The position numbers and the translations under genes were made by a program. This document shows, piece by piece, positions 1-5,623 of a DNA stretch of 13,145 nt. The DNA lies in assembly GCA_021827255.1 (NCBI GenBank), contig JAKAWO010000047.1, forward strand, positions 1 through 13,145, given 5' to 3'. Origin of the DNA: Acidobacteriota bacterium. Lineage in GTDB: Bacteria; Acidobacteriota; Terriglobia; UBA7540. The notes under the pieces are model-generated. The model did no database searches. It saw nothing but the letters and a program-made list of their open reading frames with translations, and was not told where the DNA came from. Each line of letters begins with the position of its first letter. Position 1 is the first letter of the stretch.

Positions 1-1551
1 CACCACGAAAGACAACAGCGCCTGCCACATATCTTGGGCCAACGGCTGAGCCTTGGCATAGAAAGTAAACCAGGCGATGCGGGTCGCATTGTTGTGCATC
101 AGTGTGAAAATGGTGACCGAGGTCCCAATGCCCGCCAGAAGGCCCCAAAATCCCGCCTGCTTGGTTGCCCGTTTCCACAACATTCCCAGAATGACGGTGC
201 CAAAAAGCGGGGCGATGAAAAAGCTGAAGAGCGCCTGCACGTAATCCATCAGGCTACCAAAGTGGGTCACGATATAGGCGGCGGCGATGCTGACCAAAAG
301 GCCGATGATCGTGCACCCACGCCCCATGGCAACGTAATGGGAGTCGGAAGCGCGCTTGCGGATGAACGGCCGGTAAATGTCGTAGGTCCAGACGGTGGCG
401 AAGGCGCTGATGTTCCCCGCCATGCCGGACATAAATCCGGCGATCAGAGCCGTGATGCCCAATCCCAGCAAGCCCGGCCCGCAGTAACGCGCCAGCATGA
501 GCGGCAAGACTTGATCGTAGGTGTGCTGGCCCGCCTTGGCGAGGTTTTCCGGATAAAGGTGGAAGGGCAACACGGCGCGCCCCAGCAATCCCGGCAGGAT
601 GACGATGAGCGGCACCGCCATCTTAAAGAAGGCGCCGATCACGGGGGCGCTTTTGGCGGAGCGAATATCCTTGGCCGCGATGACGCGCTGGACGACCAGG
701 AAATCCGTGGTCCAGTAGCCCATCGAAAGCACCGCGCCCAGCCCAAAAACGATGGCCACCCATTGGACGCCCATCGGGTTATTGGCGGCGTGGGCCATGG
801 GGCCCCACATATGGGTGTAGTTCTGTCCCGGGAAGTTGTGCTGGATGCGCGCCACCATGCCCTGCCAGCCGTGGGTCTCAATCATCCCCAAAATCGGAAT
901 GAGCAGCGCGCCCAGCCAGATCAGGAAAAACTGAATGACTTCATTGAAGATGGCCGAATAAAGCCCGCCCAGCGCCACGTAAACTCCCACCGTCAGGGAA
1001 GAAACCCAGATGCTGAAATGGATGTTCCAGCCCAGGATGACCTGCATCACCACGGCCATCGCGTACATGTTGACGCCCGACATCAAGATGGTCATCACCG
1101 CGAAGGTCACGGCGCTCAGGCCGCTGGTGGCGTGGCCGAAGCGGAGTTCCAGATAGCCGGGCACGGAATGCGTTTTGCAAATGTAATAAAACGGCATCAT
1201 CACGATGGCCAGGAAAAGCATGGCCGGGATGGCGCCCACCCAGTACCAGTGCGCGGCCAGAATGCCGTACTGGTAGGCGTTTCCGGCCCAGCCCAGCAGC
1301 TCGAGCGAACCCAGGTTGGCGGAAATGAAAGCGAGTCCCGCCACCCAGGCGGTCATTTCGCGGCCGGCCACAAAGAAGCCCTCGCCGCTCTTCGCGTACT
1401 TTTTGAGATAGAACCCAATGCCCAGAACAGAGATGAAGTAGAGAGTAATAATGGCCAGGTCCACCGGCTGGAGCGTAATGATTCGGCGGACCGCGTCGGC
1501 CGCAAGGAAGATCGCCATGCGGCCCGTCAGCACGGTCCCAAGGTGCATCAT
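1..1551 (-). CDS. Sodium/solute symporter (SSS family), 3' end beyond window
   Basis: Inner-membrane Na+-coupled symporter of the SSS/SGLT family, probably a sugar carrier given the araBD genes upstream. My reading of the minus strand gives 517 residues with no stop before the left edge, so the C-terminus is missing; the family usually has about 500-600 residues. Visible features are a first membrane segment near residues 32-49, a family-typical stretch FFVAGREMTAW at 59-69, VPGYLELRFG at 130-139, the conserved TTDFLVVQR at 281-289, and a TM8-like segment with SGMAGNISAF at 375-384 followed by DIYRPF. That segment is where the family carries its sodium-site serines. Start: tandem ATGs at 1551 and 1548 follow a GAGG eight bases upstream, and no start codon lies between the araD stop and 1551. 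A later ATG at 1518 is possible. The gene lies 54 bases after araD on the same strand, so co-transcription is likely. The substrate is inferred from context only. Confidence 0.9.
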   Translation of the reverse strand, partial: MMHLGTVLTGRMAIFLAADAVRRIITLQPVDLAIITLYFISVLGIGFYLKKYAKSGEGFFVAGREMTAWVAGLAFISANLGSLELLGWAGNAYQYGILAAHWYWVGAIPAMLFLAIVMMPFYYICKTHSVPGYLELRFGHATSGLSAVTFAVMTILMSGVNMYAMAVVMQVILGWNIHFSIWVSSLTVGVYVALGGLYSAIFNEVIQFFLIWLGALLIPILGMIETHGWQGMVARIQHNFPGQNYTHMWGPMAHAANNPMGVQWVAIVFGLGAVLSMGYWTTDFLVVQRVIAAKDIRSAKSAPVIGAFFKMAVPLIVILPGLLGRAVLPFHLYPENLAKAGQHTYDQVLPLMLARYCGPGLLGLGITALIAGFMSGMAGNISAFATVWTYDIYRPFIRKRASDSHYVAMGRGCTIIGLLVSIAAAYIVTHFGSLMDYVQALFSFFIAPLFGTVILGMLWKRATKQAGFWGLLAGIGTSVTIFTLMHNNATRIAWFTFYAKAQPLAQDMWQALLSFVV

Positions 1552-1605
1552 GAACGTGCCCTCGTCTTTGGCGTTGACGACGCGGCCGCCCCGGCGGCTG
1601 GGCGC

Positions 1606-2265
1606 TTAGCGTTTCTTCGCCTGCCCATACGTCGTGTGATAACGGTCATACCATTTCCGAACCTCCTCGGGAGGCAACGGTTTCGGCCTCCCGAGCAGGC
1701 AAGCAAGATGACACGTTTTGGCCACATCTTCAAGCATAACCGCGGCCTTGACCGCGGCCCGGGGCGTGGGGCCAAAAGCGAACGCGCCGTGATGAGCCAG
1801 CAGCACGGCCGGCGCCTTGCCCATCGCCTGTAGAATCGCCTCGCCGATATGGTCGGCGATATTGTCGGTGTAAGGCGCGCAGGGAATCTCCATGCCAAAT
1901 TCATCGGCGATGGCGGTCAGATACGCCGGGATCGGCCGGCCCAGCAGCGCAAAGCTGGTGGCGTAATTCGAGTGGGTGTGGACCACGCCGCCGATGTCGG
2001 GCCGATGCCGATAAATAAAGAGGTGGTGAGGCAAGTCCACGGAAGGATTCCACCGACCGCTCAGCTTGCGGCCTTCGAGATCCGTCACCGCCAGGTCCGA
2101 GGGCTTGAGCTTCTCATAGTCCATGCCGCTCGGCTTGATGACCACCCGCCCGAGCCCGCGGTCAATGCCGCTGGCGTTGCCGCTGTGCATGGTCACCAGC
2201 CCGGCGCGGTAGATGCCCAGGTTCGCTTCCCAAACTTCTTTCCGCAGTTGCTCAAAAGTCGGCAT
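1606..2265 (-). CDS. araD: L-ribulose-5-phosphate 4-epimerase AraD
   Basis: Cytoplasmic class II aldolase/adducin-fold enzyme that interconverts L-ribulose 5-phosphate and D-xylulose 5-phosphate, the last step of the L-arabinose isomerase pathway. The 219 residues compare with about 231 in E. coli AraD. Recognisable elements in order are an N-terminal LRKEVWEANL, SGNASGIDR at 28-36 and IKPSGMDY at 43-50 (phosphate-binding region), HTHS at 96-99 with zinc ligands H96 and H98, D121 in the position of the E. coli catalytic aspartate, a third His in AHHGAF at 158-163, and C-terminal YGQ with Y213 matching the E. coli catalytic tyrosine. These separate it from fuculose-phosphate aldolases. The start aligns with E. 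coli AraD, although no clear Shine-Dalgarno site precedes it, so translation may depend on coupling or on an unusual initiation context. It sits between araB (101-base gap) and the symporter (54-base gap). Confidence 0.93.
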   Translation of the reverse strand: MPTFEQLRKEVWEANLGIYRAGLVTMHSGNASGIDRGLGRVVIKPSGMDYEKLKPSDLAVTDLEGRKLSGRWNPSVDLPHHLFIYRHRPDIGGVVHTHSNYATSFALLGRPIPAYLTAIADEFGMEIPCAPYTDNIADHIGEAILQAMGKAPAVLLAHHGAFAFGPTPRAAVKAAVMLEDVAKTCHLACLLGRPKPLPPEEVRKWYDRYHTTYGQAKKR

Positions 2266-2317
2266 AGAACGGGCGGTCAGGCTTCGGTTGTCGGTGAAAA
2301 ACAGACCCCGGTTTGGC

Positions 2318-2366
2318 GGCCTGATGCGGAGCCCCCTGGCCGGCGCGGTCTCTCACTCAGGCCTGA
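2318..2366. repeat. Intercistronic araB-araD inverted repeat
   Basis: A 10-base perfect palindrome TCAGGCCTGA at 2357-2366 lies directly against the araB stop codon. GGCCTGA recurs at 2318-2324 and can pair with TCAGGCC at 2357-2363 around a 32-base loop. The repeat is seen directly. A role in mRNA processing or partial termination between the two cistrons is only a guess, and no T-run follows. Confidence 0.3.
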
Positions 2367-4040
2367 TCACTGGCACCTTCTTTTCAACTCCTTCAACCGC
2401 TTCATCACGTCATTCGAGCCGCGGCCAAAATAATCGTGCAACGTCCGATATTCCTGGAACAGCCGGTCATAGGTCGCGCGGGCCTGCGGCCGAGGTTTGT
2501 AGGCGCGGTTCTGAAGATGAGCCATGCGCTCCGTGGCTTGAAAAATACTGTCGTAGCCGCCCGCCGAGCTTCCCGCCGCGACCGCCGCGTGCATGGCCGA
2601 ACCGAGAGCCGAGCAGGTGAGCAGCCGCCGAGCCAGACGAATTTCGCGCCCCGTCACGTCGGCACAAATCTGCATCAGGAGACTGTTTTTCTCCGGCAAG
2701 CCGCCGCACGCCACCAGATTCTTCACCGCGATGCCTTTGCTCTCAAAGGCCTCGATAATCTGCCGCGTGCCGAAGGCCGTCGCTTCGAGCAAGGCGCGAT
2801 AGATTTCCTCAGCGCGCGTCGCCAGGGTCATCCCCAGCAAGACTCCGGTCAGATCAACGTCCACCAGGATGGACCGGTTGCCATTCCACCAGTCGAGCGC
2901 GATCAAGCCCGATTGACCTGGCGCGAGGGCTCGAGCCTGCCGCTCAAGAAGCTGGGCGAAAGGGATCCGCAACCGCCGCGCCTCACGGTGAATATAATCC
3001 GGGACACCGTGCTCAAAATACCAGGCAAATATGTCGCCCACGGCGGACTGCCCGGCTTCATAACCCCACTGCCCCGGCACCACGCCGTCTTCCACCGCGC
3101 CGCACATCCCTTCGACCCTTTGACGCTGCGGGCCGAGCAGAAGATGGCAGATCGAAGTGCCCATAATCATGACCATCGAGCCCGGCTCGACCACCCCACA
3201 GGCGGGGACGGCGACGTGCGCGTCCACATTGCCGATCGAAACCGGCGTGCCCTCGCGCAGGCCCGTCTTGCGGGCCCATGGCGCCGTCAGGCCGCCGGCG
3301 CGAGCCCCGAGCGGATCATAAGTCTGGGTGAGTTTCTCCTCGACCACATTCTCCATTCGAGGGTGCAAGGCTCGGAAAAATTCCGGCCCTGGAAAGCCCC
3401 TACCCTTGATCCACATGGCTTTGTAACCGGCGGCGCAGGCGTTGCGCTTCTCCTGGCCGGTCAGTTGCCAGACAATCCAATCGGCGGCTTCGATAAAACG
3501 TTCTGCGGCCTCATAAATTTCAGGCGCTTCATTGGCAATTTCGAGCAGCTTGGAAAAGAACCACTCCGAAGAATATCGGCCGCCGTAAACGCGGATGAAT
3601 TCCTCATCCCGCTCGCGGCCGATTTCGTTGATGCGGTTGGCTTCCGGCTGCGCGGCGTGGTGCTTCCAGAGTTTGACCCAGGCGTGCGGCTGCTTTCGGT
3701 ATTGGGGCAAAAAGCACAACGGCGTGCCGTCGCGCCGGGCGGGCAGGGGCGAAGAGGCGGTGAAGTCCGTGCCGATGCCGATAACGTCCTCGGCCCGGAT
3801 ACGCGCTTCTTTCATCGCCTTCGGAACTCCCTTTTCGACGACGAGAAGATAATCGCGCGGGTTCTGGAGCGCCCAGTCGGGGCCGAGCCGGGGTCCGCCC
3901 GGCAGCTTCTCATCCATCACGCCGTCAGGATAAGGAACAATGGCCGAGCCACATTCCTCTCCGTTGCGGGTTCGGATCACGACGGCGCGCCCCGATTCTG
4001 TGCCGTAATCAATTCCCACCGTAAATTTGTCTCTGGCCAT
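2367..4040 (-). CDS. araB: Ribulokinase AraB (FGGY carbohydrate kinase)
   Basis: Cytoplasmic kinase that phosphorylates L-ribulose with ATP, feeding AraD. The 557 residues match the usual length of about 560. The N-terminal FGGY domain opens with the phosphate-binding GIDYGTESGR at 9-18. It continues with GIGTDFTA at 88-95 and the ribulokinase-typical KLWKHHAAQPEAN at 123-135. The second domain has NVDAH at 271-275, where D273 is the expected catalytic base, MGTSICH at 293-299, and later a VACGGLPEKN adenine-site motif. The C-terminus has LHDYFGRGSNDVMKRL, characteristic of the Bacillus-type ribulokinase group rather than xylulokinase or glycerol kinase. The ATG at 4040 follows GAGG with a 5-base gap. 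It is the first gene of the araB-araD-symporter unit, driven by a promoter at 4206-4234 with an overlapping LacI-type operator. The isomerase gene araA is not in the window and may lie further left. Confidence 0.95.
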   Translation of the reverse strand: MARDKFTVGIDYGTESGRAVVIRTRNGEECGSAIVPYPDGVMDEKLPGGPRLGPDWALQNPRDYLLVVEKGVPKAMKEARIRAEDVIGIGTDFTASSPLPARRDGTPLCFLPQYRKQPHAWVKLWKHHAAQPEANRINEIGRERDEEFIRVYGGRYSSEWFFSKLLEIANEAPEIYEAAERFIEAADWIVWQLTGQEKRNACAAGYKAMWIKGRGFPGPEFFRALHPRMENVVEEKLTQTYDPLGARAGGLTAPWARKTGLREGTPVSIGNVDAHVAVPACGVVEPGSMVMIMGTSICHLLLGPQRQRVEGMCGAVEDGVVPGQWGYEAGQSAVGDIFAWYFEHGVPDYIHREARRLRIPFAQLLERQARALAPGQSGLIALDWWNGNRSILVDVDLTGVLLGMTLATRAEEIYRALLEATAFGTRQIIEAFESKGIAVKNLVACGGLPEKNSLLMQICADVTGREIRLARRLLTCSALGSAMHAAVAAGSSAGGYDSIFQATERMAHLQNRAYKPRPQARATYDRLFQEYRTLHDYFGRGSNDVMKRLKELKRRCQ

Positions 4041-4043
4041 AAC

Positions 4044-4067
4044 GGCCTCGATCGGAACTCTCGAGCC
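4044..4067 (-). promoter_or_regulatory. Hairpin over the araB ribosome-binding site
   Basis: On the araB message GGCUCGA can pair with UCGAGGCC (one bulged G) around a 9-base loop. The 3' arm contains the GAGG Shine-Dalgarno site, which ends five bases before the AUG. The pairing is seen in the sequence. That it limits araB translation is inference; the stem is short and GC-rich DNA yields such stems by chance. Confidence 0.35.
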
Positions 4068-4082
4068 GCTGCCCGCCGGTTT

Positions 4083-4127
4083 CTGCTGGCGCTTTCGGCT
4101 GCGACCCTGGTGTCGCGCAGCCAGCAG
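4083..4127 (-). other. Stem-loop in the araB 5' leader
   Basis: CTGCTGGC at 4083-4090 and GCCAGCAG at 4120-4127 form a perfect 8-bp outer stem. Inside it GCGAC at 4101-4105 pairs with GTCGC at 4112-4116 around a 6-base loop. Both lie between the predicted araB transcription start (about 4199) and its start codon, so the element would be part of an mRNA leader of about 160 bases. It does not resemble a riboswitch class I know. Confidence 0.4.
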
Positions 4128-4194
4128 CGGTCAGAACCGCCTTTGAGCTCCCGGAGTTGTCTCGTCCAGCCTGCAAAGCGCGAAGATGGAGCGT

Positions 4195-4208
4195 CGAAAG
4201 CGCTTACA
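4195..4208 (-). promoter_or_regulatory. LacI-family repressor operator at the araB promoter
   Basis: The minus strand reads TGTAAGCGCTTTCG, which matches 12 of 14 bases of the palindromic LacI/CcpA-type operator TGTAAGCGCTTACA, with the diagnostic central AAGCGCTT intact. Its first bases overlap the -10 element of the predicted araB promoter and it extends over the expected transcription start, a classic repression position. The regulator gene is not in the window. In acidobacteria a sugar-specific LacI-family repressor is more likely than CcpA; that choice is inference. Confidence 0.65.
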
Positions 4209-4234
4209 CTAACGGCCCGGCGCATCGCTGTCAA
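4206..4234 (-). promoter_or_regulatory. Sigma70-type promoter of araB
   Basis: On the minus strand a perfect -35 hexamer TTGACA (4234-4229) is followed after exactly 17 bases by TAGTGT (4211-4206), which keeps the key T, A and final T of the -10 consensus. Transcription would start near 4199, giving a leader of about 160 bases before araB. The overlap with the LacI-type operator supports both calls. Confidence 0.65.
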
Positions 4235-4290
4235 GGGGCCGTTTCAGGGATTCCGCCCATGCGCTCCTTGCGAGCTTCTCCCCAGGCGAT

Positions 4291-4319
4291 TTGTGAAGTG
4301 TGTAATTATTCGATATCAT
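4291..4319 (+). promoter_or_regulatory. Sigma70-type promoter of the TIM-barrel gene at 4408
   Basis: TTGTGA (4291-4296) and TATCAT (4314-4319) are separated by exactly 17 bases, in a locally AT-rich patch of otherwise GC-rich DNA. The start point would be near 4326, about 80 bases before the ATG at 4408. The rest of the 367-base divergent gap (4041-4407) holds the araB promoter, operator and leader structures; I see no further gene in it. Confidence 0.55.
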
Positions 4320-4407
4320 CGCGTGGGTATCCGGCACGGCAAGCCCGTTGTTTTCGTCCGGCGGGCCGTCGCCGACGGGACGGATTTTTCTTTCGAGGTG
4401 AGATCTT

Positions 4408-5343
4408 ATGAACCGGCGCGAATTTCATCGCACCCTTGCGGGCGCGGCGCTGGGCGGCGCCATCGCTCCCGTCCAGGGCTTTGCCCAGCCATCACCTGCG
4501 GCCGGCGACCCACCCGAGCCAGGATCCCTCGAAGTCTCCATCATGCTCTGGACGGTCTTTCGAGATTTGCCTTTCCCGGAGCGCCTCGAGAAAGTCGTCG
4601 AGGCGGGCTACCGCAATGTGGAGCTGGTCGGCGAGTTTGAGAAATGGTCGGAAAGCGACTGGGGCGGCGCCCTCCGCAAGAAGCGCGAGCTCGGAATTAC
4701 GTTTGACACCACCGGCGGCCTTCGTCACGCGAGCGAGCGGAGCGGCCTCGCCGACCCATCAGCGCGCCAGGCCCTGCTGGACGATCTCCGGAATATTCTT
4801 CCCGCCTGCGAACGCCTCGATTGCCACCGGATCATCCTCTTATCGGGCAACGTGGTCCCCGGCCTCAGCCACGAACAACAGCGCCAGAGCTGCATTGAGG
4901 GGCTGAAGCGCGCGGCGGAGGTCATCGAGGGAAAAGATTTTGAGCTGCTGGTCGAGAACATTGATCCCGAGGAGGATCCGCGCTACTTCCTGACCTCCGT
5001 GGCCGAAGGATTTGAGATCCTCCGCGCCGTGAACCACCCGCAAGTGCGCTTCCTCTACGACTTCTATCACGAGCAGATCGCGGAGGGGAATCTGATTGAG
5101 AAGCTGGAGAAGAACATTGACCTGGTGGGCCTCTGCCACATCGCCGATGTTCCCGGCCGCCACGAGCCGGGCACGGGCGAAATTGATTACATCAACATCT
5201 ACAAAACACTCGGCCGGCTGAACTACAACCGTTACCTGGCGATGGAATTTCTGCCTCGACGCGATCCCGTCCGAACGCTGCGCGCCGCGCGCCAGCAAGC
5301 CCTCCGCGCCTTCGCCTCGGCCTTTGCGGGAACTCTGGGCTAG
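4408..5343 (+). CDS. Tat-targeted hydroxypyruvate-isomerase-like TIM-barrel protein
   Basis: A 311-residue member of the xylose-isomerase-like TIM-barrel (AP endonuclease 2) superfamily, closest in motif to hydroxypyruvate isomerase (Hyi). The N-terminus MNRREFHRTLAGAALGGAIA is a twin-arginine signal with a short hydrophobic core and likely cleavage near FAQ (about 25-28), so the mature protein should be periplasmic. Barrel-end residues expected to bind a divalent metal are E183 (LVENID), D218 (LYDFYHEQ), H244 (CHIADVPGRHEPGTGEIDY) and E280 (AMEF). The PGTGEI motif and spacing are typical of Hyi, but Hyi of E. coli has Gln where this protein has H244. The start at 4408 follows GAGGTGA with a 6-base gap. 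It is divergent from araB and shares its control region. The true substrate is unknown: a sugar or keto-sugar isomerase or epimerase is plausible, and hydroxypyruvate itself is doubtful for an exported protein. Confidence 0.82.
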   Translation: MNRREFHRTLAGAALGGAIAPVQGFAQPSPAAGDPPEPGSLEVSIMLWTVFRDLPFPERLEKVVEAGYRNVELVGEFEKWSESDWGGALRKKRELGITFDTTGGLRHASERSGLADPSARQALLDDLRNILPACERLDCHRIILLSGNVVPGLSHEQQRQSCIEGLKRAAEVIEGKDFELLVENIDPEEDPRYFLTSVAEGFEILRAVNHPQVRFLYDFYHEQIAEGNLIEKLEKNIDLVGLCHIADVPGRHEPGTGEIDYINIYKTLGRLNYNRYLAMEFLPRRDPVRTLRAARQQALRAFASAFAGTLG

Positions 5344-5401
5344 CTGGCGCCCGCGGCCCCGATCAGCCCGCCCGCTTCGCGCCCCCGGCAGAGCCTCATG
5401 C

Positions 5402-5521
5402 CTAGAACCCTAGCTGCCCGGCGGTTGGAAACGGCTTCAGCCCCGAGGGAATTTCAGGCAGCGGCAGCTTTTCGAGCGCGCGCGGCACGGTCAGGAGACC
5501 TTGCCACAACGTGAGATGCCT
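5402..5521 (-). pseudogene. Possible C-terminal relic of a lost gene
   Basis: Minus-strand frame of 39 codons between a TGA (5524-5522) and a TAG (5404-5402). It reads like a protein C-terminus, with EKLPLPEIPSGLKPF in its middle and mostly G or C third codon positions as in the neighbouring genes. There is no start codon or ribosome-binding site, and no continuation past the upstream stop. It could be the tail of a degraded or rearranged gene, or chance in GC-rich DNA. I cannot assign a family. Confidence 0.25.
5482..5507. repeat. Imperfect hairpin, possible dispersed palindromic element
   Basis: GCGGCACGGTC (5482-5492) and GACCTTGCCAC (5497-5507) pair at 9 of 11 positions around the loop AGGA. 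No T-run follows on either strand, so it is not a standard terminator. It lies inside the coding-like relic, which would suit a palindromic repeat inserted or evolved in intergenic DNA. Confidence 0.35.
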
Positions 5522-5605
5522 TCAAACGACCCGCTCCGAGCCCTCAGCGCGGAGCAATTTACCCCGATATCCAGCCACCCGGTCAGCGAAGACATCATTG
5601 CGAAG

Positions 5606-5623
5606 GCGAAGAGACAGCTTCGC
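5606..5623. repeat. Short hairpin at the dehydratase stop codon
   Basis: GCGAAG (5606-5611) and CTTCGC (5618-5623) form a 6-bp stem with a 6-base loop that touches the last base of the dehydratase stop codon. Two more copies of GCGAAG precede it, at 5586 and 5600. It could be a weak 3' stability hairpin; no U-tract follows on the minus strand. Confidence 0.3.

Larger units (their letters stand above)
5344..5622. other. Intergenic region between convergent genes
   Basis: This 279-base gap separates the plus-strand TIM-barrel gene and the minus-strand dehydratase gene. I find no intact gene in it. It contains a 39-codon minus-strand coding-like relic (5402-5521), an imperfect hairpin (5482-5507), three copies of GCGAAG (5586, 5600 and 5606) and a short hairpin at the dehydratase stop codon. 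No hairpin followed by a T-run, as in a classical intrinsic terminator, is visible for either gene. Confidence 0.5.

Noticed and set aside
34..1833. 599-codon plus-strand frame opposite the symporter and araD
   Set aside because: It is antisense to a clear membrane transporter and AraD, has no family features, and is rich in His, Arg, Gly and Asp, as expected of a shadow frame in GC-rich coding DNA.
2436..4640. 734-codon plus-strand frame opposite araB, extending into the TIM-barrel gene
   Set aside because: Antisense to the unmistakable ribulokinase, it runs through the divergent control region and overlaps the next gene in another frame. No domain is recognisable.
5586..5623. Repeated GCGAAG units as a possible CRISPR or tandem array
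   Set aside because: Only three 6-base copies with irregular spacing, without spacers or cas genes nearby.
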